Assembly: GCF_020707215.1 (NCBI RefSeq)
Contig: NZ_JAJFET010000001.1
Coordinates: 248,001 to 312,000 of the forward strand
Length of the DNA: 64,000 nt
From: Sphingomonas sp. PL-96
GTDB taxonomy: Bacteria > Pseudomonadota > Alphaproteobacteria > Sphingomonadales > Sphingomonadaceae
Direction of reading: 5' to 3'
Both the position numbers and the translations under genes were made by a program. Below the pieces are notes generated by a model that was not told the origin of the DNA, searched no databases, and saw only the letters and a list, made by a program, of their open reading frames with translations. Shown here piece after piece: positions 17,675 through 26,257 of this stretch; the first letter of the stretch is position 1; every line of letters begins with the position of its first letter.

Positions 17675-19306
17675 ATGGCGAGCGAACCGCCGCTCCTGGA
17701 CGTGTTGCCGATGCCGGCGGCGGTCGCTGCCCTGCGCGACGAGCGGGTGACGCTGGTTCGAGTCAACACGGCCTTCCGGAATATCGACGCGGATGCGGGG
17801 CCCGCGGGTGCGCTCGACTGCAGCGACATGCGCGCCCGCATTCACCGCTTCCTGGAGGGCGATGTGCCGCGGGAAGCGTTCGACTGGACGCTGGGGCAGG
17901 CCGTTGACGCGCGCTATTATCGTGTCGTGCTGACCCGGCGTGCCGGTACCGCCTTGCGCCGCTGCCTGGTGTCGCTGATCGACCGCACGCCCGAAGAGCG
18001 TACCGAACACAGCCTGCGCCGTGAAATGGCGATCGATGCGCTTACCGGACTGCCCAATCGCGCCGGCTTCGAGGATCGGCTGGAAGAGGTTCTGGCGAAG
18101 GGTGGGCGCGCGCACCACGCGGTCCTCGCCCTCAACCTCGATCGGTTCAGCCGCATCAACGCGTGCCTGGGGGGCATCGTCGGCGACGAATTGCTCATTT
18201 CGGTCGCACGTCGCCTGAAGGGGGCGCTGCGCCAGCCGGACGTGCTGGCGCGCACCGGCGGCGACGAGTTCGCGATTCTTCTCGCCGGGGTGGAGCGCAA
18301 CGACGACGCGGTCGAAGTCGCCGAGCGCATCCGCGGCGCACTGGCAAGCCCGTTCAGCCTGTCCGATTTCGAAGTGCGCATTGGCTGCTCGATCGGCATC
18401 GCACTGGGTGCGAGCCTGTCGGGCGACCATGAGGATCTGGTCCGCCACGCGCAGTTCGCCGCGAAGCGCGCCAAGCGCACGGGCTTTCCGGAAATCTATC
18501 GGTCCGAAGCCCTGGACGTGATGCGCGCCGAATTCTCGATCGAGACGGAGCTGCGGCGCGCGATCGAGGCGGGTGAGCTCCACCTCAACTTCCAACCGAT
18601 CTGCGATCTCGCCACAGGCCGTATCGTCTCGCTGGAGGCGCTTGCGCGCTGGCGGACCGAGGCGGGGGAAGAGATCTCGCCGACCCGCTTCATCCCGGTG
18701 GCGGAGGAGGCGGGGTTGATCGTCCCGCTCGGCCGCTGGGCGCTGGACGAAGCGATGCGGACGCTGGCGAGCTGGGACCAGACCCACGGCGGGGATTGCG
18801 GCGTCGCGGTTGCGGTTAACCTGTCCGCCGTCCAGCTTCAGCGCGACAACATGGTGGGGTTGGTCGAACGCACGCTCGCTCGCCACCGGCTCGCGCCGCG
18901 CCGGCTGACGATCGAGCTTACCGAAAGCGCGATCGTCAGCGACCGCGATCATACAGCCGACACGCTGCGCGCGCTGAAGTCGCTCGGCACCACCCTCGCG
19001 ATGGACGATTTCGGCACTGGCTATTCCAACCTGGCCTATCTCCAGAGCCTGCCGATCGACCTGCTCAAGATCGACCGCAGCTTCGTCTCGGGCATGCTCG
19101 CCAACCGCGACAAGGTGGCGATCGTGCGCGCGGTGCTGAGCCTGGCGCAGACATTGGGCATGCGCACGACCGCCGAGGGGATCGAGACGCTGGAGCTGGA
19201 GCAGACGCTGGGGGCGCTCGGCTGCGATTACGGGCAGGGCTATCTGTACGCCCGCCCGCTCGACGCCGATGCTGCCTATCAGCTGCTGGTCGAACGCAAC
19301 CGCTGA
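17675..19306 (+). CDS. Cyclic-di-GMP signalling protein with PAS-like, GGDEF and EAL domains
   Basis: A 543-residue soluble protein with no membrane segment. The ATG at 17675 follows AGGGGAA. Residues 1-105 look like a weak PAS-type sensor. The diguanylate cyclase domain has an intact GGDEF at 195-199, and the product-inhibition I-site RQPD at 186-189 is spaced exactly five residues before it. The phosphodiesterase domain has EAL at 321-323, NLSA near 382, ELTE near 414, DDFGTGYSNL from 444 and KIDRSF from 465. Both active sites therefore look competent, and the net activity cannot be predicted. Its stop overlaps the convergent cca gene by 28 bases. Confidence 0.93.
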   Translation: MASEPPLLDVLPMPAAVAALRDERVTLVRVNTAFRNIDADAGPAGALDCSDMRARIHRFLEGDVPREAFDWTLGQAVDARYYRVVLTRRAGTALRRCLVSLIDRTPEERTEHSLRREMAIDALTGLPNRAGFEDRLEEVLAKGGRAHHAVLALNLDRFSRINACLGGIVGDELLISVARRLKGALRQPDVLARTGGDEFAILLAGVERNDDAVEVAERIRGALASPFSLSDFEVRIGCSIGIALGASLSGDHEDLVRHAQFAAKRAKRTGFPEIYRSEALDVMRAEFSIETELRRAIEAGELHLNFQPICDLATGRIVSLEALARWRTEAGEEISPTRFIPVAEEAGLIVPLGRWALDEAMRTLASWDQTHGGDCGVAVAVNLSAVQLQRDNMVGLVERTLARHRLAPRRLTIELTESAIVSDRDHTADTLRALKSLGTTLAMDDFGTGYSNLAYLQSLPIDLLKIDRSFVSGMLANRDKVAIVRAVLSLAQTLGMRTTAEGIETLELEQTLGALGCDYGQGYLYARPLDADAAYQLLVERNR

Positions 19307-20487
19307 TCCAGTTCCCCCTGCATCAGCGCTTCGACTCGGGCGGCGTCGGGGAAGCCCTCGGCGATCCACTGGTCCTCGATCCGCCGCAGCAGACGTGCCA
19401 CGTCCGGGCCCTTGCCGACCCCGCGCGCTACCAGCGTGCCGCCGGTGAGCGGAAACTGTGGCCGCACCCAGTCGAGCAGGTCCGCCACCGCGCCGGCGGC
19501 ATCCTCCGCATTCGAGAGCAGCAGCCGGTCGACCGCGCCTTCGGTGCCGATGCGATAGGCGAGCGCGCGCGGTGAGCCGAGGCCGTCCGTGCCAGCCGCA
19601 AGCGCCAGTCGCTTGCGCTGCATGTTGGAGAGCTTCAGCCGGGCGCCGACCGCCTCGAGTGCCTCTGCAGGTACCAGTGCGACCAGGCGGCGGATCGCAT
19701 CGGGGGCGATGCCGCAGGCGGTTTCGCGCGCAGCCAGGCGACCCAGGCGCGCAACACCGCCGGCGTCGATCTCCGGCAGCACGGGCACGAAGATGCCTTG
19801 TGCCTGCATCAAGCCCACCACCTCAACTGCGGAGCGCGCGACCAGCAGCTTGAGCAGCTCGTCGGACACCCGTTCGCGCGACAGCGCCATCAGGTCGTTG
19901 GCGCGAGCGATGCAGGCGGCAAGACCTTCCGGATCGGGCGTGTCGCCGAAGCGCGCTAGAAAGCGGAAGAAGCGCAGGATGCGCAGGTGATCCTCGGCGA
20001 TGCGACGCAGCGGATCCCCGATGAAGCGCACCCGGCCGGCGCGCAGGTCGGCGACCCCCTCGAAGTAATCGGTGACCCTTCCGGTCGCCATGTCCGCATA
20101 GAGCGCGTTCATGGTGAAGTCGCGCCGCGCCGCATCCTCCCGCCAGTCGTCGGTAAACGCGACGGTGGCGTGGCGGCCATCTGTCGCGACGTCGCGGCGC
20201 AGCGTCGTCACCTCGACCGGGCCGCTTTCGAGAACTGCGGTGATCGTGCCGTGCTGCAGGCCGGTGGGGACCGCACGAATGCCCGCCTCCTTCAGTCGCG
20301 CGAGCACGCTCTGCGGACCATGGGCGGTCGCCACGTCGAGATCGGCAACGGGCAGCCCAAGCAGCGTGTCCCGGACGGCGCCCCCGACGTAGCGTGCCTC
20401 ACCAAGGTCGCCGCCGAGGGCGCGGGCGAGTTCGCTCAGGCCGGCGCGGGCCTGCCAGTCGGCGGTGGGCAGGGTCAGCGCGTCCAC
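19279..20487 (-). CDS. cca: CCA-adding / tRNA nucleotidyltransferase family protein
   Basis: A 402-residue class II nucleotidyltransferase that builds or repairs the CCA end of tRNA. The N-terminal head has YVGGAVRDTLLGLPVADLDV, with the metal-binding Asp pair, followed by RRDFTMNALYAD and GDPLRRIAEDHLRILRFFRF. The GTG start used here (VDALTLPTADW) overlaps the upstream Nudix gene by 13 bases, consistent with a coupled minus-strand operon; a longer frame upstream lacks family sequence. The one tRNA seen here already encodes CCA, so a repair role is plausible. Confidence 0.9.
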   Translation of the reverse strand: MDALTLPTADWQARAGLSELARALGGDLGEARYVGGAVRDTLLGLPVADLDVATAHGPQSVLARLKEAGIRAVPTGLQHGTITAVLESGPVEVTTLRRDVATDGRHATVAFTDDWREDAARRDFTMNALYADMATGRVTDYFEGVADLRAGRVRFIGDPLRRIAEDHLRILRFFRFLARFGDTPDPEGLAACIARANDLMALSRERVSDELLKLLVARSAVEVVGLMQAQGIFVPVLPEIDAGGVARLGRLAARETACGIAPDAIRRLVALVPAEALEAVGARLKLSNMQRKRLALAAGTDGLGSPRALAYRIGTEGAVDRLLLSNAEDAAGAVADLLDWVRPQFPLTGGTLVARGVGKGPDVARLLRRIEDQWIAEGFPDAARVEALMQGELDQRLRSTSS

Positions 20488-21068
20488 GCCAGCCTCCGCG
20501 ACAGATTGACCAGCATGGCTGCCGTAGCGCCCCATATCCTCCAGCCTTCGAACCAGATTTCGTAGTAATGCCGTTCGCGGCCGCGCCAGGTGGCGTGGCC
20601 TTTCGCGTAGTTCGCCGCGTCGAGCACAAAGGCGAGCGGCACTTCGAATACCGCAGCGACCTCACCCGGACTGGGCGCAAGCGGCAGGTCGGGCGCAACT
20701 ACGCCCACCACCGGCGTGACGGTGAAGCCGGTCGCCGTGCGATACCGGTCGAGGCTGGCCACCACCTCCACGGCCGCACGCGGCAGCGCCACTTCCTCCT
20801 CCGCCTCGCGCAGCGCCGCTGCGACCGGATCGGGATCCTCCGGGTCGATGCGGCCACCCGGAAAGGCGATCTGGCCGGCATGGTTGCGCAAGGTGGTGGT
20901 ACGCTGCGTCAGCAGCACGCCCGGTTCTGCGCGATCGGTGACCGCGACCAGGACTGCCGCCTCGCGCCACTGCATGGCCGCCATCTCGTCGTGATCGAAA
21001 TCACCGGTCAGGAGCGGGGTGTCACTGGGCTGCGCCAAAGCCTGGCGCAGCCGTTCGGCCAGGGTCAT
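20475..21068 (-). CDS. Nudix hydrolase, CoA pyrophosphatase type
   Basis: A 197-residue enzyme expected to cleave coenzyme A or its derivatives to phosphopantetheine and 3',5'-ADP. The CoA-specific block LLTQRTTTLRNHAGQIAFPG precedes the Nudix box (GGRIDPED, then ALREAEEEVAL). The last Gly of the box is replaced by Ala, a mild deviation. Its ATG overlaps the stop of the DUF1285 gene (ATGA) and its stop overlaps the cca start, so three genes form one string. Confidence 0.88.
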   Translation of the reverse strand: MTLAERLRQALAQPSDTPLLTGDFDHDEMAAMQWREAAVLVAVTDRAEPGVLLTQRTTTLRNHAGQIAFPGGRIDPEDPDPVAAALREAEEEVALPRAAVEVVASLDRYRTATGFTVTPVVGVVAPDLPLAPSPGEVAAVFEVPLAFVLDAANYAKGHATWRGRERHYYEIWFEGWRIWGATAAMLVNLSRRLAWTR

Positions 21069-21628
21069 GCGGCGTCGAGCGGAAAGAAGCTGCCCGCGCT
21101 CCAGACGCCGGGGACGGGATCCTGCCCCTCCCGCGCCAGCGCCCGGTCGACGAGTTCATAATAAACGGGGCGGGCAATCCGCGCGTCCATGCCGCCCCGC
21201 ACCACCAGATAGGGGAGGGGACCGTCGGGACCCTTTTCGAAGCGCAGCGGATGGGCGGCATCGGCCAGCACCAGCTCGCCGGTGTTGAGGCGGAAGATCA
21301 GCCGGCTGTCGCTGCCTTCGCCCTCGGCGCGCACCTCGCTCGCGACGAAGGGCGCATCCTCGACCGTGATCGACAGCTTCTCGACCGGGGTCACGAGCAC
21401 ATAGCCGCCATCCGGCTCCCGACGCAGGATGGTGGAGAACAGCCGCACCATCGATTCGCGCGTGATCGGCGCGCCTTCGTGAAACCAGCGGCCGTCGCGC
21501 GCGATGGTCATGCCGCTCTCGCCGCAATGCTCCGGATTCCAGCGCTCGACCGGGGGCAGCCGGTCCTCTTCCATCAGCTGCGCAATCTCTGCGAGCGAGA
21601 GGGCGGCGAGGTCGGGGAGCGGGCGCAT
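21065..21628 (-). CDS. DUF1285 family protein
   Basis: A 187-residue cytoplasmic protein of a conserved proteobacterial family without a firmly assigned function. Recognisable blocks are WNPEHCGESGMTIARDGRWF, GAPITRESMVRLFSTILRRE and LVTPVEKLSITVEDAPFVA. Two in-frame ATGs compete: the one at 21628 has AAGGGG at a good distance, while the one at 21634 lies too close to it. The first gene of a DUF1285-Nudix-cca run joined by overlaps. Confidence 0.82.
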   Translation of the reverse strand: MRPLPDLAALSLAEIAQLMEEDRLPPVERWNPEHCGESGMTIARDGRWFHEGAPITRESMVRLFSTILRREPDGGYVLVTPVEKLSITVEDAPFVASEVRAEGEGSDSRLIFRLNTGELVLADAAHPLRFEKGPDGPLPYLVVRGGMDARIARPVYYELVDRALAREGQDPVPGVWSAGSFFPLDAA

Positions 21629-21684
21629 CGGCATACGCCCCTTCGATGGCGGTCCGGCGCCGCTGGCGCAAGCCCGTACGACGT

Positions 21685-22197
21685 TCAGCCAGGCAGCGGT
21701 CGCGCCTGGAGCACACCTGCGCAGTCGGGCACGGCCGAGCCGCGCGCCAGCAACCGATGCGCCTCGAACGGCCCGGGGAGGCGCCATCCGCTGGTCTTCG
21801 CCGCATCGAAGCCAAAGAAGCGTCCGTAATATTCCGGATCGCCGATCAGCATCAGCGGCAGCGAGTCGGCACCGCGATCTGCGGCATCGAGCATGTGGCG
21901 CATCAGCATGCGGCCGATGCCGCCCTGCTGCACCGCCGGCTCCACCGCCACGGGCCCCACCATCACCATCGCCACCCGATCGCCTGCGTCGCAGGCAAGC
22001 GCCACCGGCCAGCACTGGATGGAGCCGAGCAGCCCGCCGTCGTCGTCGAGTGCCGCAAAGCTGAGATCGGCAAGCGCCTGGGTGCCGATGCGCACGCGAT
22101 AGGCGGTGCGCGCGTGCCGACCAGGGCCAAAGGCGCGATCGAGCAGCGCCTCGACCTGGTCCGGGGCGATCTGGGCAAGCGGCACGACATAGGTCAC
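21685..22197 (-). CDS. GNAT-family N-acetyltransferase (YhbS-like)
   Basis: A roughly 170-residue acetyltransferase. The acetyl-CoA-binding region reads VGPVAVEPAVQQGGIGRMLM, with the Q/R-x-x-G-x-G/A-type P-loop as QQGGIG, followed by LMLIGDPEYYGRFFGF, the YhbS-type signature. The GTG start at VTYVVPLAQ is tentative: an AGGAG lies 12 bases upstream, and an in-frame ATG at 22266 would add 23 basic residues without clear homology. The substrate is unknown. It diverges from folB. Confidence 0.8.
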   Translation of the reverse strand: MTYVVPLAQIAPDQVEALLDRAFGPGRHARTAYRVRIGTQALADLSFAALDDDGGLLGSIQCWPVALACDAGDRVAMVMVGPVAVEPAVQQGGIGRMLMRHMLDAADRGADSLPLMLIGDPEYYGRFFGFDAAKTSGWRLPGPFEAHRLLARGSAVPDCAGVLQARPLPG

Positions 22198-22355
22198 GGG
22201 AACGGACAACTCCTGCCCGGCGGACTGGCGGGCGCGCGCCTTTAGCTCCCGCGCCTGCGGACGCAAAGCTGAATCGCAGGCGCGCCTGCGCCAGCGGCTT
22301 TCGATCGAGCGTCCATCTGCTAGGGACGGCGGCGAACCATAAGGAACCCCAACCG

Positions 22356-22727
22356 GTGCGCGACCTTCTTCAACTGCAGGTACATGACTTCGAAGTGCAG
22401 GTGCTGACCGGCGTCTATTCGGAGGAGACGCACCTGCCGCAGCCGCTGCGCATCTCCATGACGGTGGACCTGGACTGCCCCGAGCATTTCGCGCCCGACA
22501 CGCCGCTGTCGGCCTCCAAAAGCTATCTCGACCTGAAGCATGCCGCCAGCGAAGCGCTGCCCCAGGGCGTGCATTTCACGCTGATCGAAGGGGTTGCGGA
22601 CCATATTGCACGCACCTTGTTCATCTCGGACCCGCGCGTGCAGCGGGTGGAAGTGGTGATCGTCAAGCTCGCCATTGCCGAGGCAGGCGAGTCGATCGGG
22701 ATCCGGCTGGTCCGTTACCGTCCGTGA
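22356..22727 (+). CDS. folB: Dihydroneopterin aldolase family protein
   Basis: A 123-residue tunnelling-fold enzyme, probably cleaving 7,8-dihydroneopterin in folate synthesis. It starts with GTG after AAGGAAC and shows QVHDFEVQVLTGVYSEETHL, the pterin-binding end region (VHFTLIEGVADHIARTLF, with the Glu that anchors the pterin) and a C-terminal VVIVKLAIAEAGESIGI. The stop overlaps the start of the next gene (GTGA), a likely pteridine reductase, supporting a pterin role. Confidence 0.87.
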   Translation: MRDLLQLQVHDFEVQVLTGVYSEETHLPQPLRISMTVDLDCPEHFAPDTPLSASKSYLDLKHAASEALPQGVHFTLIEGVADHIARTLFISDPRVQRVEVVIVKLAIAEAGESIGIRLVRYRP

Positions 22728-23506
22728 GCGCGGCTGCCGCGGATCGCCCGCTCGCGCTGGTGACCGGCAGCTGCCGGCGGCTGGGTGCGCAGATCGCGGC
22801 CCGGCTGGGGGAGGCGGGCTATGCGCTCGCGCTCCACGCAAGCGGCGACGGAGAGCCGGAGGCGGATCTGCTGGCGCGACTGGAAGCCGCGGGCGCGCCC
22901 TGGCGGCGCTTCGTGGCCGAGCTCTCGGACGCGCAAGCGGTCGAGGCGCTGGTGCCGGCGGTCACCCGCCACTTCGGCCGTCCGATCGCGCTGCTGGTCA
23001 ACAATGCGTCCTGTTTCCGCGCGGACGATGCCGCGATGCCGAGCATGGACGCGCTGACCCGGCACTTTGCGGTGAACGCAGCCGCGCCTTTCGCGTTGGC
23101 GGCGGCGGTCGCTGGCCAGGCCGGGCAGGACGGCGCGAGCGTGGTCAACATCCTGGACCAGCGCGTCGTGCAGCCGCCGGCGGATCAGCTGGCCTATTCG
23201 GTGTCAAAACAGGCGCTGGCGGAGATCACGCGAACGCTCGCCTTTGCCCTTGCGCCCAAGGTCCGCGTCAACGGCGTCGCGCCCGGGCTGACGATGCCGA
23301 CCTCGGACTATTCGGCACAGCAGGTGGAGCGACTCGCCGGGCTGATGCCGCTCGCCTGCCTGCCGGAGCCGGACGACATTGCGGATGCGGTACTGTATCT
23401 GGCGCATGCGCGCGCCACCACCGGCCAGCTGCTGTTCGTCGACGGGGGCGCGAACCTGCGCCGGTTCGAACGCGATTTCGTGAACCTGGCCCGCAACGGC
23501 GCCTGA
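22724..23506 (+). CDS. SDR oxidoreductase, FolM-like dihydropteridine/dihydromonapterin reductase
   Basis: A 260-residue short-chain dehydrogenase. The cofactor motif is TGSCRRLG (14-21), the TGxxxRxG form with Arg that marks NADPH-dependent pteridine reductases, instead of the common TGxxxGIG. The active site is Tyr158-x3-Lys162 (YSVSK), preceded by DQRVVQPPADQLA, also typical of pteridine reductases. LLVNNAS is the structural NNAG equivalent. It is translationally coupled to folB, so reduction of dihydrofolate or dihydromonapterin is the best guess. A generic SDR role cannot be excluded. Confidence 0.85.
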   Translation: MSAAAADRPLALVTGSCRRLGAQIAARLGEAGYALALHASGDGEPEADLLARLEAAGAPWRRFVAELSDAQAVEALVPAVTRHFGRPIALLVNNASCFRADDAAMPSMDALTRHFAVNAAAPFALAAAVAGQAGQDGASVVNILDQRVVQPPADQLAYSVSKQALAEITRTLAFALAPKVRVNGVAPGLTMPTSDYSAQQVERLAGLMPLACLPEPDDIADAVLYLAHARATTGQLLFVDGGANLRRFERDFVNLARNGA

Positions 23507-23529
23507 GCGCCGCCGCGGGAGCTTTCGGA

Positions 23530-24384
23530 TCAGAAGGCTGGGGCGGGTGCGGTCCGACAGGGGCCCAGCGCGCGCAGCACGAACTGGTAGTCCTCGGACG
23601 CGAGTCGCGCATTGTCGCCCTCCTGCGTCTCCAGCGCCGACGCCGGCAAGCGGCGCGGAAGCCCGCATGCGAGTCGATACCAGCCCAGCGTATCGGGCTG
23701 GGGCGGGCCTGCATCCTCGTTGACGATGTCGCCGAACGAGACGGCCCAGCGCTGCGGCTGATTCGGGCGGCGCAGAACCAGCAGCGACACCGGGTCGCCG
23801 GTTTCGGTCTTCAGGAAGATCTGGGTCTCGCCCTCGCCGGGCAGCGTGCCGACGACGTGGAATGCGTTGCCGATCCCAGTAATCGCCGGGGGGGCAGCCG
23901 GGTCGAGAACCTCCCGCACGACACCGCGCACGCGCTGGTCGAGCGCCGGGCTCCAGCTGCGCTGGGCGTCGAGCTGGACGAGCTGCACCTGGTCGGGACG
24001 CCCTGCGACCGGGCGCGCAAAGATCAGCACGCGGGCCTTCTTCAGATTCGGCGCGCGGCCGCGAAAATCCAGGGGCACGTCAACGAGATAGCCGATTCGG
24101 GCGGGCATCGCGCCCGATCCGCGGATCAGCGCGCCGACGTCCGCCTCGACGTAGAAGCGTGCGGCATTGGCGGCGACTCCAGCGGCCTCTTGACCCTTGA
24201 TCCGGGCGGCGCTGCGGACCGTCACGTCGATCACCAGCGGTGCCTGGAGCACCAGATCCGCGACCTCGGCATAGGGCGCGCTATCCTGCGCTGCGGCCGC
24301 ATTCTGCTGCGCAAGCGCGGGAAAGGAGGCGGGGGTGGCAAGCGCCAGTGCTGCGCATGCGGAGAGTGAAGAAAGTCGAAACAT
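23530..24384 (-). CDS. Secreted protein of unknown function
   Basis: A 284-residue protein with a signal peptide (MFRLSSLSACAALALATPAS, cut near ALAQ) and a mostly hydrophilic, beta-rich mature part. Internal features include YAEVADLVLQAPLVIDVTVR, GYLVDVPLDFRGRAPNLKKA and a C-terminal Cys pair (near ACGLP and GPCRTAP) that could form a disulfide. I recognise no catalytic motif. The ATG at 24384 is preferred for its compact signal peptide; one at 24396 is possible. It diverges from tonB across a 235-base intergenic region. Confidence 0.7.
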   Translation of the reverse strand: MFRLSSLSACAALALATPASFPALAQQNAAAAQDSAPYAEVADLVLQAPLVIDVTVRSAARIKGQEAAGVAANAARFYVEADVGALIRGSGAMPARIGYLVDVPLDFRGRAPNLKKARVLIFARPVAGRPDQVQLVQLDAQRSWSPALDQRVRGVVREVLDPAAPPAITGIGNAFHVVGTLPGEGETQIFLKTETGDPVSLLVLRRPNQPQRWAVSFGDIVNEDAGPPQPDTLGWYRLACGLPRRLPASALETQEGDNARLASEDYQFVLRALGPCRTAPAPAF

Positions 24385-24464
24385 GGTTGCCAGCATCTAC
24401 GCGATCTTGCAGCATCGACCTAGACCGATTCAAGAGACTGGCGCCGGTAGGGGATGTTGCACTT

Positions 24465-24480
24465 TTGTTGCGTGCGACAA
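24465..24480. promoter_or_regulatory. Imperfect palindrome upstream of tonB
   Basis: TTGTTGCGTGCGACAA is a 16-base inverted repeat with one mismatched pair, 140 bases before the tonB ATG in the divergent intergenic region. It could be a repressor or activator site, but I cannot match it to a named regulator. Confidence 0.3.
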
Positions 24481-24619
24481 AGCGTTTGCGTCCCGGAAAG
24501 TGCCACGATAGAGAATCGGCGGTGTTCCCAGCAGCGCTACGGCGATGGTGCGGATGCAAGGTCGCGGTTGCGAACGCGCTCCGCATCATTCGGTGAGGCT
24601 AAAGGAGTTTTGTTGCTGA

Positions 24620-25303
24620 ATGGCCTATGCTGATCAAAAAGCGGGTCCTGGGCGCATCGTTGCAATCGCCGTCGTGGCGTTGCTGCACGTGCTCATTGGG
24701 TACGCATTTATCTCTGGTCTCGCGTACAAGTACGTGAAGAAGCAGGTGGAGGACCTGGATACGTTCGACATCGTCGAGCCGCCGCCCCCGCCTGAGGAAG
24801 TTCCGCCGCCGCCACCGCCGCCGCCGGATCAGCCGCCGCAGTCGCCGCCGCCGGTGGTGACGCCGCCGCCGATCGTGCGCGTGCAGACGCCGCCGCCGGT
24901 GGTCATCCAGTCGGTGACGACCCCGCCGCCGACCTACAATCCGGTCCCGGTCGCAGCGCCGCCCGCGCCGCCGGCTCCGCCTGCGCCGCCGGCTCCGCCT
25001 GCGATCAGCAAGAAGGCGGGCCTGAAGGGCAATCCGGGCCAGTTCTTCGGTCGTGATGCATATCCGCCGTCGGCCGTTCGCGAGGGCGCCGAAGGTCGGG
25101 TCAGCGCGAAGCTGACCGTGGGCACCGATGGCCGAGTGACCGATTGCGTCGTCACCTCCTCGAGCGGAAACTCCGCGCTGGACCAGACGACGTGCCGGAT
25201 CTCCAAGAGCCGTGTGCGGTTCACGCCGGCACAGGACGCAGCGGGCAATCCGGTCGCCTCGTCCTATCCGCTCAGCGTGACCTGGAAGCTCGAAGACCAA
25301 TAA
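24620..25303 (+). CDS. tonB: TonB energy-transducer protein
   Basis: A 227-residue periplasm-spanning protein that passes proton-motive force from ExbB-ExbD to outer-membrane receptors. A single N-terminal helix (IVAIAVVALLHVLIGYAFIS) anchors it. Residues about 55-135 are a proline-rich spacer with runs of PPP, then APPAP repeats. The C-terminal TonB domain (from GQFFGRDAYPPSAVREGAEG to the end) has the usual YP and EG-V motifs and a Cys pair (DCVV and TCRI). AAGGAG lies 12 bases upstream of the ATG. It is the first gene of the operon and would serve the two receptors in this window among others. Confidence 0.95.
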   Translation: MAYADQKAGPGRIVAIAVVALLHVLIGYAFISGLAYKYVKKQVEDLDTFDIVEPPPPPEEVPPPPPPPPDQPPQSPPPVVTPPPIVRVQTPPPVVIQSVTTPPPTYNPVPVAAPPAPPAPPAPPAPPAISKKAGLKGNPGQFFGRDAYPPSAVREGAEGRVSAKLTVGTDGRVTDCVVTSSSGNSALDQTTCRISKSRVRFTPAQDAAGNPVASSYPLSVTWKLEDQ

Positions 25304-25312
25304 TCGACCAAG

Positions 25313-25334
25313 GCCCGGCGCCGCGGCGCCGGGC
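25313..25334 (+). repeat. Perfect palindromic hairpin between tonB and exbB
   Basis: GCCCGGCGCC and GGCGCCGGGC form a perfect 10-base stem over GC, starting ten bases after the tonB stop. There is no T tract, so it is more likely an mRNA-stability or attenuation element than a full terminator. Confidence 0.7.
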
Positions 25335-25380
25335 ACCTTAGAACCATTCGCGCATGCTTCTGTAAGGGATACATCTCACA

Positions 25381-26187
25381 ATGCTCACCAACATCTTTGC
25401 TGCCGGGGCTCCTGCCGGCGCTCCGAACTTCGGCTTCTGGGAAGCGCTGCAGCAGGGCGGTGCCATCGCCTGGACCGTGCTCGCGATCCTGGTCATCATG
25501 TCGGTCGGCTCGTTCTACATCCTCTTCACCAAGCTGTTCGAGCAGCAGAAGATCATCAACCAGGCGAAGCGCGTCCGTGCGTCGTTCTGGCAGTCGAACT
25601 CGCTGCGCGAAGGCGCCGCCAAGCTCGACAAGAACTCGGCCTATCGTCAGATCGTCGACGACGGCCTCGCCGCTCAGGAGCAGCACGCCAAGCTGACCGA
25701 CCCGGTCGAAGCGCATGACTGGCTGCACGGCTCGCTGGCGCGTTCGGAAGCCGCGATCAACTCGAAGCTCGGTGCGGGCCTCGCGTTCCTCGCGACCGTC
25801 GGCGCGACCTCGCCGTTCGTCGGTCTGTTCGGCACCGTGGTCGGCATCTACCGCGCACTGGTGAAGATCGGTGCTGCCGGTCAGGCCGCCATCGGCGACG
25901 TCGCCGGCCCGGTCGGTGAAGCGCTGATCATGACCGCCATCGGTCTGGTCGTCGCGGTTCCCGCCGTGCTCGCCTACAACTGGCTGCAGCGCCGCAACAA
26001 GTCGATCGCAGAGGACCTGTCGGCCTTCTCGAACGACGTGCTGGGCTTCCTGGCTTCGAACGGCGCCGTCCGTCCGGCGCTCGCCGGCAAGGGCACCGTT
26101 GCTTCCAAGCCGGCCGTGACTGCGACCAAGCCGGTGACGGGCACCACCACCGCCGGCCAGACCGGTGGCGTGCCGCCCCGTTCGTAA
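25381..26187 (+). CDS. exbB: ExbB proton-channel protein (MotA/TolQ/ExbB family)
   Basis: A 268-residue inner-membrane protein forming the pentameric channel that powers TonB. The first membrane segment is IAWTVLAILVIMSVGSFYIL; the second and third (GLAFLATVGATSPFVGLFGT, and ALIMTAIGLVVAVPAVLAYN) carry the family signature and the conserved Thr/Pro positions. A low-complexity Lys/Thr tail follows residue 235. It is flanked by hairpins on both sides, which may set its level apart from tonB and exbD. Confidence 0.94.
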   Translation: MLTNIFAAGAPAGAPNFGFWEALQQGGAIAWTVLAILVIMSVGSFYILFTKLFEQQKIINQAKRVRASFWQSNSLREGAAKLDKNSAYRQIVDDGLAAQEQHAKLTDPVEAHDWLHGSLARSEAAINSKLGAGLAFLATVGATSPFVGLFGTVVGIYRALVKIGAAGQAAIGDVAGPVGEALIMTAIGLVVAVPAVLAYNWLQRRNKSIAEDLSAFSNDVLGFLASNGAVRPALAGKGTVASKPAVTATKPVTGTTTAGQTGGVPPRS

Positions 26188-26200
26188 AAACGACACCTGC

Positions 26201-26224
26201 CCGCCGGGCCGGTTGGCCCGGCGG
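26201..26224 (+). repeat. Hairpin between exbB and the first exbD
   Basis: CCGCCGGGCC and GGCCCGGCGG form a perfect 10-base stem over a GGTT loop, 13 bases past the exbB stop, with no following T run. Confidence 0.7.
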
Positions 26225-26257
26225 ATCACGTGACGAAAACGAGAATAGGATAGCCTT

